NCBI RefSeq assembly: GCF_000758525.1
Contig: NZ_CP009241.1
Location: 2,046,001 to 2,110,000 of the forward strand
From: Paenibacillus sp. FSL H7-0357
Lineage (GTDB): Bacteria; Bacillota; Bacilli; Paenibacillales; Paenibacillaceae
Length of the DNA: 64,000 bases
Direction: 5' to 3'
Of this stretch, positions 7,460 to 16,710 are shown in pieces. The position numbers were made by a program, and so were the translations under genes. The stretch's first letter is position 1. Each line of letters begins with the position of its first letter. The notes under the pieces are model-generated. The model did not search any database. It saw nothing but the letters and a program-made list of their open reading frames with translations, and had not been told where the DNA came from.

Positions 7460-9343
7460 ATGAAGGGTAAACGCAAATACAACTGGTGGTCCTTTATCGG
7501 GGATATGAGCATGGAACGCAAGCTACTCCTCGTCTTTCTGATTATCATTACACTCCCGCTTTCTTTTATCAGTGTAATCAGCTTCAAGAGCTACTCCAAG
7601 TCCATCGAGTATAATACCATTGCTTATTCAGAAAAGCTGATTGATCAAATGATGGACGGGATTGATGACTACATAGAGGATATGAAACGAATCTCATCCA
7701 TGCCCGCTTATGTAAACGATATCAAGCAGAACCTGCTGCGCTCGAACCGTTATTATGAGCAGAAGCAGGGCATGACGGGCGAGACGGACAGTTCTTCGAT
7801 TGCACCCGGTGATTTTGATCTTTTGCTGTCTATACAGCGGGGGATCGAAGGAAATATATCCTTCATCAACAATATCAAACGGGGCACGAATTCCGTGTAT
7901 ATTTTTGACGGCTATGGCAACGGTTATTATTCGGCCAAAGACGGAGGCGTCCGGTTGGATCTGAAGCAAAGCTACAAGTTCTGGAGCGAGCAGGCCAAGT
8001 ATTCCAGCGGGGAAGCACTGCTTTTCGGCACTCAGGCATACACAAGCAATCTGCAAAGCACCCGTTATGCGTTTACGGTTGTTCGTAAAATTGTCGACGG
8101 CCTGTGGAATCCAATCGGACTGATCGCGGTGGATGCCAATATCAGCAACATGGAAAACCAAGTTGCCGAACTGGATAAGGTTACGCACGGCAAGTCATTA
8201 ATTGTGGATGAGAACGGAAAAGTTGTGTATGACAGCGATCAGAAGCTGCTGACGACGGATATTTCACACACGTTGCTGTACCGTAAGGCGCAGGGCAGCG
8301 CCGGGAGCTTCTACGATACGGTGTCCGGCAGGGATAGGCTGAATATATATTCAAGCTCCTCCAAGACCAATTGGAAGGTGATTATCTCCATTCCGGTCGA
8401 TGAGTTGACCCGTGATGTGAAGCTGACCCGCAATGTGACCTTTGCTGCAACGCTGATTATCATTGTGCTGGCGCTGATTATTTCGATTATTTTATCCTTT
8501 GCTTTGACCAAACCGTTGACTCAATTGATTCAGCTAATGAAAAAAGTGCAGAACGGCGATCTTGATGTCACCTTCCGAGTCAAACGCCGGGATGAAATTG
8601 GCCTGCTGGGTCACCAGTTCAACCGGATGCTTGCTCGGATCAGGCAGCTGATCGAGGATATCTACCGGATTGAAGAGCAGAAGAAGGAGGCGGAGCTACA
8701 GGCGCTGCAGAGCCAGATCAATCCTCACTTCATCTATAACACACTGGAGTCTATACGCATGACTGCAGAGCTTAATGACGATGTGGAAGCCGCCGACATG
8801 ATCTCCATACTGGGCAAGCTGCTGCGTTACAGCACGAGTGAATTAACCGGCAAAACGACGATGAAGCAGGAACTGCTATATGTGCGCAACTACGTAGAGC
8901 TGCTGGGCAGCCGTTATCCCGGACGTTTCCTGCTGGAGATCGATGTCCCGGAGGAGCTTAACGAATACTCCATCATTAAGCTGGTCTTCCAGCCGATCAT
9001 AGAGAACGCTGCTTATCACGGATTGGATGACAGCAAGCCGCAGATGCATCTCAGCATTAAATGTGAGATTACGGAGCATAAGCTGCTGTTTCATATCAGC
9101 GATGACGGCTGCGGTATGGATCAGGACACGCTGGACAAGCTCAATGACAGTCTGAAACGCGAGACACCTCGAAAGAAAAGCATCAATGGAGGAATCGGTA
9201 TGAAAAATGTGCACCAGCGTGTACAGCTGCATTATGGTGCGGGTTACGGCATTGAAGTGTTCAGTGAGGCCGGGAAAGGGACGGATGTAATCTTATCCCT
9301 GCCACTGCTGGAGCCAAGCGAACGGACGGATGGCGAGAGCTAA
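7460..9343 (+). CDS. YesM-type sensor histidine kinase
   Basis: A 627-residue membrane kinase. TM1 is near residues 21-41; an extracellular Cache-like sensor of about 280 residues follows; TM2 is near 327-350. Then come HAMP (LTQLIQLMKKVQNGDLDVTF), the His_kinase segment with phospho-acceptor His423 in QSQINPHFIYNTLESIR, and HATPase boxes NAAYHG, DDGCGMD and GGIGMKNVHQR. The ATG at 7460 follows GGAGAAGG; the earlier TTG at 7442 is unlikely. The usual YesN partner is not adjacent: it lies at 16711-17484, 7.4 kb away. The gene just downstream encodes a sugar-binding lipoprotein, suggesting that the ligand reaches the kinase on a binding protein (inference). Confidence 0.92.
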   Translation: MKGKRKYNWWSFIGDMSMERKLLLVFLIIITLPLSFISVISFKSYSKSIEYNTIAYSEKLIDQMMDGIDDYIEDMKRISSMPAYVNDIKQNLLRSNRYYEQKQGMTGETDSSSIAPGDFDLLLSIQRGIEGNISFINNIKRGTNSVYIFDGYGNGYYSAKDGGVRLDLKQSYKFWSEQAKYSSGEALLFGTQAYTSNLQSTRYAFTVVRKIVDGLWNPIGLIAVDANISNMENQVAELDKVTHGKSLIVDENGKVVYDSDQKLLTTDISHTLLYRKAQGSAGSFYDTVSGRDRLNIYSSSSKTNWKVIISIPVDELTRDVKLTRNVTFAATLIIIVLALIISIILSFALTKPLTQLIQLMKKVQNGDLDVTFRVKRRDEIGLLGHQFNRMLARIRQLIEDIYRIEEQKKEAELQALQSQINPHFIYNTLESIRMTAELNDDVEAADMISILGKLLRYSTSELTGKTTMKQELLYVRNYVELLGSRYPGRFLLEIDVPEELNEYSIIKLVFQPIIENAAYHGLDDSKPQMHLSIKCEITEHKLLFHISDDGCGMDQDTLDKLNDSLKRETPRKKSINGGIGMKNVHQRVQLHYGAGYGIEVFSEAGKGTDVILSLPLLEPSERTDGES

Positions 9344-9359
9344 GAGAGGGGGGAACACC

Positions 9360-10667
9360 TTGAAGAGGATTAAAATGCATTGGCCTGTACAAACGGTGCT
9401 GCTGGTTCTGCTGCTGCTGTCAGCGGGTTGCGAGAATCGCAGCAACAGCAAGGAGCCTGCTGCATCAGCTGCCGTAAACGGGGGCGCATCCAGTTTATCA
9501 GGCACGATTGTCATGCTGACGAATCGAATCGATCTGATTGAGAATGGAACCTTCAAAGGATATGCCGACCAGTTTAAAAAGAAGTATCCGGAAGCTAATG
9601 TGGAATTCGAAGGCTTGTCCAATTATGCGAGCGACATTCTCGTCCGATTATCGACCAAGGACGCCGGGGATGTTCTGCTGCTGCCTGTTAATTTGCCGGC
9701 GAAAGAGCTTGAGCTTTTTTTTGAGCCGCTGGATAATGAAATGTCCGCCCAGGAAAGATTCACCACATTCGCTACTTACGGTGGCAAGAGGTACGGATTA
9801 TCTACAGGTACGACAACCAGTGGAATCGTCTATAACAAGCGGGCTTTCGAGCAGGCGGGCATTACGCAAATTCCGCAGACCCTTGAACAATTCTACGCAG
9901 CCTGCGCCAAGCTGAAGGCGGCGGGAATTACCCCCGTCTACTTAAATTACGGAGCCGTCTGGCCGCTGCGGGAATGGGGAAATAATATGGTCAATTTTAT
10001 GACCGGTGATCCCGAATACATGAACAACATGGTTCATGAGGACAGCCCGTGGCAGATTGATAATGCATGGGGGCAATCTCTGTCCATTGCCAGAACGATA
10101 ATAGACAGGGGTTATGTGGAGGACGAGCTGTTCTCAAACAATTGGGAGATTTCCAAGACCAAGCTGGCGAAGGGGGAGGTCGGCATGTATCTGCTCGGAA
10201 ACTGGACGATCCGCCAGGTGCTGGATGCCGGTGCTTCTGAAGGGGATATCGGATTCTTCCCGTTTCCGTATGATAATAGCAGTGAACATTATGCTCCGCT
10301 CAATCCGGACTGGTTCATTGGAGTCAGCAAATTCAGCAAGCATAAGGAGCTTTCCATGGCCTGGGTAGAGTATTTTGTAAAAGAGACCTCTTACACGGCT
10401 GACTGGGGCTTCCTGCCTCCTGAGGGAGCTGCAGAGCCTTCTATGGAGCCATTCCGCGAGTTTCTCTCCTACAATCCCCGGTTGGTTGAGGCTACGGTGC
10501 AAAGTGATGCCTTCATAGAGATGGCGAACCGGGCGAAGCTGTCGTTCTGGTCAGGAGATTATATTCAGGAGCTGCTTGCCGCGCCGGATTTACAGCAGTC
10601 TTTTGACATGTTGAATGAGAAGTGGAAGGAAGCGCGTCAGGGGCAGCAGGCTTCTCCGCAGCCATAA
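9360..10667 (+). CDS. sugar-binding lipoprotein of an orphan type (solute-binding family 1), next to the kinase
   Basis: About 435 residues, with a lipoprotein signal peptide ending LLLLSAGC (Cys24) and a family 1 (MalE-like) binding fold: GTIVMLTNRIDLIENGTFKGYADQFKKKYPEANVEFEGL. TTG at 9360 is the likely start because GAGGGGGG lies just upstream; starting there gives a clean signal peptide, while the ATG at 9330 lies inside the kinase gene. It is collinear with the transporter-linked binding protein at 17817-19187 (shared GDVLLLP, FEPL, GVIYNK-like and LGNW/LGSW segments) but has no permease next to it. That makes it a candidate ligand-presenting subunit for the kinase; ordinary transport through the other permeases is the alternative. 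Confidence 0.88.
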   Translation: MKRIKMHWPVQTVLLVLLLLSAGCENRSNSKEPAASAAVNGGASSLSGTIVMLTNRIDLIENGTFKGYADQFKKKYPEANVEFEGLSNYASDILVRLSTKDAGDVLLLPVNLPAKELELFFEPLDNEMSAQERFTTFATYGGKRYGLSTGTTTSGIVYNKRAFEQAGITQIPQTLEQFYAACAKLKAAGITPVYLNYGAVWPLREWGNNMVNFMTGDPEYMNNMVHEDSPWQIDNAWGQSLSIARTIIDRGYVEDELFSNNWEISKTKLAKGEVGMYLLGNWTIRQVLDAGASEGDIGFFPFPYDNSSEHYAPLNPDWFIGVSKFSKHKELSMAWVEYFVKETSYTADWGFLPPEGAAEPSMEPFREFLSYNPRLVEATVQSDAFIEMANRAKLSFWSGDYIQELLAAPDLQQSFDMLNEKWKEARQGQQASPQP

Positions 10668-10712
10668 ACGGGAATTGTTTTATAAATCAAGATTATTTTG
10701 GAGGGTTTTCAT

Positions 10713-11777
10713 ATGGCTAAAAAGGTTACCATGCAGAAAATTGCCGATCATCTCGGTGTATCCAAGTTTGTCGTCTCCAAATCGCTTTCAGGCAAGGGCG
10801 GCGTCAACGAAACAACCAGAGAGCGGGTAATCCAGGCTGCTTCACAGCTTGGCTATTTCACACAGAAGAATGCATACGTGCAAAATATAAAACGTTCCTC
10901 CCAGGGCTCAGGGAGCGACCGGAATAAGCAGTCGGTGCTGGTGCTGATGCCCAATATCCGTTCACAGACTCAGGATTCCCTCTATTGGGGCAAAATTGTT
11001 GACGGTATCGCACTTGCACTGGATCAGGAAGGCCTCGGAATGGTGATTGTTTCCGAGCACCGTGCAGATAATTTCGTCAATATTTTGAACCCGAACGGTC
11101 TTCTCGGCCTGCTTGGGGTAGGACAGATTTCTACCTCGCTGCTGCTGGAGGTGCACCGTATCGGACTGCCGATGGTGCTGATTGATCATGAAGATCCGCT
11201 AATTCCGAGTGATACAGTATTCGCCAACAATACTGATTCCATGAACCGGCTGAGCAACCACCTGATGGCAACTGGGCATAAGCTGCTGCATTTTATCGGT
11301 AATATCCGCTACTCGCGCAGCTTCCGGGACCGCTGGATCGGCTTCCGCAGCGCCCTGGAAGAGAGTGAATTGAAGCCCCCTGCCGGTGATGACGAGATGC
11401 TTCAGCTGGAAGGTATGGATGACGCAATCATTCAAGAGCAGTTTAACCAATGGATGGCGAAGCGGAAAAAAGCCAAAACCATGCCGACTGCGCTAGTCTG
11501 CGCCAATGATTTCATCGCGCTCACAGTCAGCGAGGCGCTGAAGGAAGAAGGCTTCTCCATACCAGGCGATATCTCGGTTACGGGATTTGACAACATCGAG
11601 GATGCAACAAGAGGTGTTCCGCCGCTTACTACTGTGCATGTACCCAAGGAGGCAATGGGCCGGGCGGCAGTGGAGAAGCTGCTGAACCGGATTCATAATC
11701 CGTCAGCACCTCTGGAGAAGATTCTGATCGCTGCGGATATCGTCCACCGGGATTCAGCGGCCGGACCGCAGAGCTAG
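10713..11777 (+). CDS. LacI-family transcriptional regulator
   Basis: 354 residues. The N-terminal HTH (MAKKVTMQKIADHLGVSKFVVSKSLSGKGGVNETTRERV) is followed by a hinge and a periplasmic-binding-protein-like effector domain: VLVLMPNIRSQTQDSLYWGKIVDGI, then CANDFIALTVSEAL and GDISVTGFDN. The ATG at 10713 has GGAGG 8 bases upstream. It lies in the kinase/lipoprotein operon and probably controls one of the mannan promoters around 16.5 or 17.6 kb. The hinge-helix region looks unusual: the alanine-rich LxxAAxxLGY pattern is kept as QAASQLGYFTQKNAY, but the linker after it is Ser/Gln/Asn-rich and long. The effector is unknown; a mannose-containing oligosaccharide or its phosphate is plausible. Confidence 0.9.
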   Translation: MAKKVTMQKIADHLGVSKFVVSKSLSGKGGVNETTRERVIQAASQLGYFTQKNAYVQNIKRSSQGSGSDRNKQSVLVLMPNIRSQTQDSLYWGKIVDGIALALDQEGLGMVIVSEHRADNFVNILNPNGLLGLLGVGQISTSLLLEVHRIGLPMVLIDHEDPLIPSDTVFANNTDSMNRLSNHLMATGHKLLHFIGNIRYSRSFRDRWIGFRSALEESELKPPAGDDEMLQLEGMDDAIIQEQFNQWMAKRKKAKTMPTALVCANDFIALTVSEALKEEGFSIPGDISVTGFDNIEDATRGVPPLTTVHVPKEAMGRAAVEKLLNRIHNPSAPLEKILIAADIVHRDSAAGPQS

Positions 11778-11806
11778 GGAATGCGATGAAGACAGGAGGA
11801 GATGGA

Positions 11807-12592
11807 ATGAACCAGACGTTAGCAGATCCGACAGAACACCCGGATTGGAGACTGCCGCATTCATTTGAATGGTATGCCGGACTGGGAGGGGCGACGGGGA
11901 AATATACGTACCCCTGGAATTCCACGATCACGGGGCCCGATGCGGAGGCGATGTTCGCCGAGGAGGTTGCAGGGCTGGTGCCAGGGCAAAGAGTGCTCGA
12001 TATCGGCTGCGGCCACGGGGATTTTACGATTCGCTGGAGTCCTGTGGTGAAGCAAATTGTCGGGCTGGATGTCACTGCTGATTTTATTGAATCGGCCAAC
12101 AACAGAGCCCTCTCCAATGTTTCTTTTGTTACGGCCAATACCAAGCACAAGCTTCCCTTCGAAGACGGACAATTTGATTGTGCTTACAACCGTAAAGGCC
12201 CGACCTCCGCATACTCCGATCTTACGAGAATCCTCACTAAAGGCGGGAGGCTGCTTGCTCTCCATCCCGGCGACCGTTTGTCGCCAGAGCTGTCCAGGCT
12301 CTTTCCCGGGCTGTTTGCACCTCAGCCGGAAGGAACTCCGGTACTGGACAAGATCAATCAACGGCTCGAGGCAAGCGGATTTACAAGCGCTGAAATCGAG
12401 ATTGTTACGAGTGAGCAGTATTTTCATGAGCCGCTGGATATTGTGCGGTTGCGCTGTTTTGGCCAGACACCTGCGGTTCACGAAATGGTGTTGCAATGTA
12501 TGCCTGAGATCAGCCGGATCTTCAATCAGCACCAGTCATCCCAAGGGTTGCAGGCAACCTTGGATAATTACATCGTTCGCGCAGCGGTGTAA
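11807..12592 (+). CDS. class I SAM-dependent methyltransferase
   Basis: 261 residues. The Rossmann-type SAM-binding motif I is VLDIGCGHGDF (about residues 62-72), followed by the acidic motif GLDVTADFIESA and the motif LPFEDGQFDCAYNRKGP. AGGAGGA lies 6 bases before the ATG at 11807, and only 29 bases separate it from the LacI gene, so it is the last gene of the kinase operon. The family covers small-molecule, rRNA and protein methyltransferases and the substrate cannot be told. Its place in a sugar-sensing operon is odd and unexplained. Confidence 0.85.
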   Translation: MNQTLADPTEHPDWRLPHSFEWYAGLGGATGKYTYPWNSTITGPDAEAMFAEEVAGLVPGQRVLDIGCGHGDFTIRWSPVVKQIVGLDVTADFIESANNRALSNVSFVTANTKHKLPFEDGQFDCAYNRKGPTSAYSDLTRILTKGGRLLALHPGDRLSPELSRLFPGLFAPQPEGTPVLDKINQRLEASGFTSAEIEIVTSEQYFHEPLDIVRLRCFGQTPAVHEMVLQCMPEISRIFNQHQSSQGLQATLDNYIVRAAV

Positions 12593-13011
12593 GTTGGCAC
12601 TAAGTCTGCTCAAATCTCAAAAAACAGGAAAAAATGCAAGTATAGTTTCTCTTTTTGCGCTGTTCCGCCACCTGTATAATTTGGCCTGAAACCAAGAGAG
12701 GTTATTGGGGCAATTTAGAAGGCATCATCAGCACCTGTAGCTTTAATTGCATTCCCTGCAACTATTCAAGGCATAAGCAGATTATTTCTAGAAATAATTG
12801 CATTTCATGCAGTTAAAAATAATGAATTCACCCATTCAAGCCGAAATATCCCAACATAAATGTACAGAATGCAACTATACTCGCGGTGGCAGTGGAATTT
12901 ACGTTTTTAAGTGTACGAAGTACAATTAAGTCGCATTGAGAGTGGTGAATTCGGCCAAAAAGCCATACGGTCATTACGCTTGCCGGTTCTTACCTCAGCC
13001 CATATAAATAT
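12593..13011. repeat. intergenic cluster of a degenerate palindrome-like motif
   Basis: This AT-rich stretch between convergent genes shows no gene. It carries about five copies of one degenerate motif around TAATTGCATT(C/T)C: plus orientation at 12743-12763 and 12795-12815, minus orientation at 12635-12645, 12861-12879 and 12912-12929. A perfect 18-base palindrome, ATTATTTCTAGAAATAAT, lies at 12781-12798. The cluster looks like a decayed dispersed intergenic repeat. Confidence 0.5.
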
Positions 13012-13054
13012 AAAAAAAGAGTCAGCCAGGAGATCAACCCGGCGGACCCTTTTT
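13012..13054 (-). terminator. intrinsic terminator for the minus-strand GH113-epimerase-GH130 operon
   Basis: On the minus strand GGGTCCGCCGGG pairs with CCTGGCTGACTC (13038-13049 with 13019-13030) using G-U pairs and one mismatch, and is followed by seven T (the A run at 13012-13018). Confidence 0.75.
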
Positions 13055-13073
13055 ACGTATGAAGTGTAGGCAA

Positions 13074-14246
13074 TTATAGCTGCAAGTTACGGTCGATCAA
13101 TGCGATGCGCTGTTGTACGCAGGCATAGGAACGGAGCGGATCTTCCGGTGTATTCAGCACATAGTCGAGCATTTGGTCAACTGTAGTGGTAGCTACATGA
13201 ATGCGGGTGTCGGAGGATGCGTAGTAAATATAGATTTCTCCGTTATCGCGGGCAATAACACCATTGCAAAACACTACGTTGGATACGTCGCCGACACGTT
13301 CTTCACCGTCTGGAGCGATGAAATGGCCGCCTGGAGCATGGGTAACTTTGTTCGGCTCATTCAGGTCCGACAGGAAAGCATAAAGCACGTACCGCAGTCC
13401 TGCTGCTGTATTGCGCACGCCATGGGCGATGTGCAGCCAGCCGCGCGGAGTTTTGATTGGAGCCGGGCCTTGGCCGTTTTTCACTTCCTTGATGGTGTGA
13501 TAATAGCGCTGGTCCATAATGGACTCGCTGGTAATTACGGCGTTTTCGATTGTATCGGACAATCCCCAGCCGATGCCGCCGCCGGAACCGGCGTCGATGA
13601 AGCCATCCTGCGGACGGGTGTAGAAGGCATATTTGCCATCCACAAATTCAGGATGCAGCACGACATTGCGCTGCTGGGCGGAACCGGTCTTCAGGTCAGC
13701 CAGACGTTCCCAGGTCTTCAGATCCTTGGTACGGGTGATTCCGCACTGGGCTACAGCACTGGAGAGGTCGCCGTGCGGTGCATCCGGATCTTTACGCTCG
13801 GTGCAGAACAAGCCATAGATCCAGCCATCTGCATGTTTAACCAGACGCATGTCGTAGACATTGATATCCGGGTCTTCTGTTTCAGGCAACACTACCGGAT
13901 GGTCCCAGAAGCGGAAGCCGTCTACACCGCTGTCGCTTTCGGCTACGGCGAAGAAGGATTTGCGGTCATTGCCCTCAACGCGGGCTACGATATAGAACTT
14001 GCCATCCAATTCAATGGCGCCCGGGTTGAAGATGCCGTTAACGCCGATTCTTTCAGCAAAATAAGGATTGGTTGCCGGATTATAATCATAACGCCAGATC
14101 AGCGGGGCATGCTCCGCGGTGAGCAGCGGATATTGATAACGGTCATAAGTCCCGTTGCCGTAAGGCACCTTCTCATTTTTGCGTCCGATCAGGGCTTCAT
14201 AACGTGCCGTTAATTGCTCTTTGCGTTCTTCGAATAAAGTTGTCAT
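13074..14246 (-). CDS. GH130 4-O-beta-D-mannosyl-D-glucose phosphorylase (MGP type)
   Basis: 390 residues. GH130 five-bladed propeller with the motif [22 protein letters not shown]; Asp132 corresponds to the proton-donor Asp131 of the Bacteroides fragilis enzyme, and the N-terminal [11 protein letters not shown]...[11 protein letters not shown] block is typical of subfamily 1. The reaction splits Man-beta-1,4-Glc with phosphate to mannose 1-phosphate and glucose. There is no signal peptide, so it is cytoplasmic. Its start overlaps the epimerase stop by one base (TAATG), and this epimerase-phosphorylase pair is the classic mannobiose route. An ORF of similar length on the opposite strand is only its shadow. 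Confidence 0.92.
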   Translation of the reverse strand: MTTLFEERKEQLTARYEALIGRKNEKVPYGNGTYDRYQYPLLTAEHAPLIWRYDYNPATNPYFAERIGVNGIFNPGAIELDGKFYIVARVEGNDRKSFFAVAESDSGVDGFRFWDHPVVLPETEDPDINVYDMRLVKHADGWIYGLFCTERKDPDAPHGDLSSAVAQCGITRTKDLKTWERLADLKTGSAQQRNVVLHPEFVDGKYAFYTRPQDGFIDAGSGGGIGWGLSDTIENAVITSESIMDQRYYHTIKEVKNGQGPAPIKTPRGWLHIAHGVRNTAAGLRYVLYAFLSDLNEPNKVTHAPGGHFIAPDGEERVGDVSNVVFCNGVIARDNGEIYIYYASSDTRIHVATTTVDQMLDYVLNTPEDPLRSYACVQQRIALIDRNLQL

Positions 14247-15460
14247 TAGATATTCTCCTTTATAGTTGATTTAAGACGTTCGATCATCTCGAAGCAGGCT
14301 CTGCTGTTATGATAAGGACATTTCCAGGCACTGACTTTCGGCTCATGCGCGAGCGGCTGCAGCTTCTCGTCAACACCCCAGTACCATTCGCCATACTTGC
14401 GGTCCACTAAATAGCTGTCAATAAAGTTCCAGGCACCTTCGGCAGCATTCAGGAACCGCTGATTCCCTGTCAGCTGATAGGCATTGTAGAAGCCGACAAC
14501 AGCTTCAGCCTGCGGCCACCAGTCCTTATCCTTGCTCAGCAGCCCGCTGCCTTCGGCCTCATTCCAGATGCCTCCGTCGCTGGCGATGCCTTCTTCAAGC
14601 GCAGCTTCCGCCATGGTCAGGGCAACTGTGCGCACGCGCTGGAGCAGCTTCTCATCGCCAAGCACCTCTGCGGCTTCCACCAGCAGCCAGCTGCCTTCGA
14701 TATCATGGCCGTAGGAGACGAGCTCAGATTTCACATGCCACTCCTCATCCAGGAACAGGTGGAAATGCTTGCCTTCCGCGTCAATGATATGATCAAGCAT
14801 CATTTCGATCAGCCCGGCCAGCTTAACCTTCAGCTCCTCGGATTTCCATACACGGTACAGGCCGGTATAACCCTCCAGCACATGCAGATGCGTATTCATC
14901 GACTTCTTCTCATTCATATCCTTGGCGCTTAGCGACAGATCATCCGTTACATGCCATTCACGCGACAGTGCTTCGATATATCCTTTATAAAGCGGATCAT
15001 AACCGTGCTTTTCCAAGAGACGGAACAGCTCAACCGCTTGTTCCAAGGCTTGCGAATTTCCCGTAGCATGATGGAACTCGGCTAGCGCGTAGATGGCAAA
15101 AGCCTGGCCGTATACTTGCTTTTTCGGCTGGGAAGGTGCACCTAAAGCATCTACCATCCAGTAAAATCCACCGTATTCCTTATCTGTGAAATGCTCCAGC
15201 AGGTAGCTGTAGGCACGTTCAGCCATGGACAGGTATTCAGCTTTGCGGTACATGCGGTAAGCACTCGCAAACGTCCAGAGAATCCGTGCATTAAGCACAA
15301 GGCTTTTCTCTGCGCCTTCGACAACATTCAACTGGTTATCAATTTCGCCAACAAAGCCGCCGTGTTGTTCATCCAGCGTGTGTTCCATCCAGAAGCCGAG
15401 AATATTGTCCTGCAACTCCGCTTCCAGCTTCTTTAGCCAATCTTCGGGTGAGTTCTTCAT
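14246..15460 (-). CDS. cellobiose/mannobiose 2-epimerase (AGE superfamily)
   Basis: 404 residues forming an (alpha/alpha)6 barrel. The catalytic histidines of cellobiose 2-epimerases are visible: [10 protein letters not shown] (His191/His193), [12 protein letters not shown] (His252) and [14 protein letters not shown] (His384). The [10 protein letters not shown] motif separates this group from N-acylglucosamine 2-epimerases. It converts Man-beta-1,4-Man to Man-beta-1,4-Glc (and cellobiose to glucosyl-mannose), feeding the overlapping GH130 phosphorylase. It is cytoplasmic. It starts 21 bases after the GH113-like gene stop, so the three genes form one minus-strand operon. Confidence 0.92.
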   Translation of the reverse strand: MKNSPEDWLKKLEAELQDNILGFWMEHTLDEQHGGFVGEIDNQLNVVEGAEKSLVLNARILWTFASAYRMYRKAEYLSMAERAYSYLLEHFTDKEYGGFYWMVDALGAPSQPKKQVYGQAFAIYALAEFHHATGNSQALEQAVELFRLLEKHGYDPLYKGYIEALSREWHVTDDLSLSAKDMNEKKSMNTHLHVLEGYTGLYRVWKSEELKVKLAGLIEMMLDHIIDAEGKHFHLFLDEEWHVKSELVSYGHDIEGSWLLVEAAEVLGDEKLLQRVRTVALTMAEAALEEGIASDGGIWNEAEGSGLLSKDKDWWPQAEAVVGFYNAYQLTGNQRFLNAAEGAWNFIDSYLVDRKYGEWYWGVDEKLQPLAHEPKVSAWKCPYHNSRACFEMIERLKSTIKENI

Positions 15461-15481
15461 TTTTCTGGTCCACTCCCATCG

Positions 15482-16432
15482 TTAGTTATTGATTTTGGAG
15501 CCATAATACGCTTTGATGACACCTGCTGCCGACTTCCCGTACATGCAGTAATCATCATTGTCTGCCGCCTCTTCAAGCGGGTAGAGGTGTGCAGGCCAAT
15601 CCCATAACATAAAGCCCCGTACCCATTCACGGCTTTCGCAGCTGCCGAACATCGCCTGGTAGAACCGGCGTTGCTCTTCTTCGCTGGGTTCACCTTGTAA
15701 CGTCCAGTCATTGGGGATAGCGGCGCTCCCGGTACGGCTGGGACAACCGGCTTCCATAAAGAAGAACGGTTTGTTGTGTGACTTCACCACCGCTTCAATC
15801 CGCTCAAGCTGGGCCTCCCAGTCCTGTTCCGGATAATATCCGCTGGAGGAGATCACATCGAGGTCATCCCACCAGGTCACGTTATCCTCCTGGTATTTGT
15901 CGCAATTGTAGGTAATGATCCCGTGGTAGACCTTGCGTACCTCAGCGATCAGGGCCCGCCATTCGGCTTCGCGCCGGTCGGTCTGAACCAGCTCACAGCC
16001 GATGCAGAACATTTCGCAACCGCTTTCTTCAGCGATCGCAGCATAATGCAGGATAAAGTCAGTATAAGAGCGGAACCACTCCGACCATTTGGGCTCGCAG
16101 GGAACATCCTTGTCGAAAAAGTTAATATGAGCGCGCCAAGTGCCGTCTGCACAATTGACAATCGGCTTCAGGCAGACCTTTAAAGTGAGCTCTTTGGCCT
16201 TGCGGATCGCCCGGACTACTTCTTCGTCGGTGACTGTCGGCTTCTCCCAGTACGGAATTTCCGTAGATTGCGGAGTGGCCTGAATGGCGCTGAAGGCAAT
16301 TGCGGTCCAGTTCGCACCCGTAACCGATTTCATAAGCCCCATCGAAGCTTCGGCTGCTTCAGTAGTCCAGGTTCCGCGTCTGCCCATAAAGCCCCAGGTG
16401 ACACCTCCGACATATTCATTAAGCAGTGACAT
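15482..16432 (-). CDS. GH113-type beta-1,4-mannanase / manno-oligosaccharide hydrolase, intracellular
   Basis: 316 residues from the ATG at 16432, which follows GAGG on the minus strand; a longer in-frame start at 16480 has no SD. It is a TIM-barrel hydrolase of clan GH-A: Glu147 in FCIGCELVQTD is the likely acid/base and Glu227 in FFFMEAGC the nucleophile, close to the E151/E231 pair of the Alicyclobacillus GH113 mannanase. The SSSGYY motif and the W-rich substrate cleft also fit. It has no signal peptide, so it should trim imported manno-oligosaccharides to mannobiose for the epimerase and phosphorylase encoded after it. It heads the minus-strand operon. Confidence 0.85.
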   Translation of the reverse strand: MSLLNEYVGGVTWGFMGRRGTWTTEAAEASMGLMKSVTGANWTAIAFSAIQATPQSTEIPYWEKPTVTDEEVVRAIRKAKELTLKVCLKPIVNCADGTWRAHINFFDKDVPCEPKWSEWFRSYTDFILHYAAIAEESGCEMFCIGCELVQTDRREAEWRALIAEVRKVYHGIITYNCDKYQEDNVTWWDDLDVISSSGYYPEQDWEAQLERIEAVVKSHNKPFFFMEAGCPSRTGSAAIPNDWTLQGEPSEEEQRRFYQAMFGSCESREWVRGFMLWDWPAHLYPLEEAADNDDYCMYGKSAAGVIKAYYGSKINN

Positions 16433-16499
16433 TTGGAAACCTCGCTTTACTTGGAAGAATAGATAAAATAATGCTAACAAATAATAATTTTTTTTGTTG

Positions 16500-16537
16500 T
16501 GTTGTTATTATAATATTGTTATTTATTAATAACAACA
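16500..16537 (-). promoter_or_regulatory. minus-strand promoter covered by an inverted repeat
   Basis: On the minus strand TTGTTA (16535-16530) and perfect TATAAT (16512-16507) are 17 bases apart. The whole promoter lies within a perfect 11-base inverted repeat, TGTTGTTATTA (16500-16510) and TAATAACAACA (16527-16537). It is the only good promoter for the GH113-epimerase-GH130 operon and looks like an operator. Confidence 0.6.
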
Positions 16538-16627
16538 ATACAATTTAGTTATATACCTTTTTGTGTTTGATTTCAAGGGGGAATTAATTAAAGTAAACTG
16601 AAGACTATAAAAGAGCAACACAACACA

Positions 16628-16675
16628 TTTTCTAACCGGCTAATGAGGCATATAATTGAAATGGTAGCGCAATCA
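16628..16675 (+). promoter_or_regulatory. promoter of the response regulator with a cre-like box
   Basis: TATAAT at 16651-16656 with a weak -35 (TTTTCT, 16628-16633, 17-base spacer). Eleven bases after the start of the -10, TGGTAGCGCAATCA (16662-16675) matches the cre consensus TGNAANCGNWNNCA at all fixed positions but one. Confidence 0.5.
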
Positions 16676-16710
16676 TTCGTAACGGATTTACAATTGGAGG
16701 CGGTTTCGAA

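Noticed and set aside
13113..14213. 366-codon ORF opposite the GH130 phosphorylase
   Set aside because: It lies wholly antisense to a gene with clear GH130 motifs, has no SD and no recognisable domain; long antisense frames are common in GC-biased genes.
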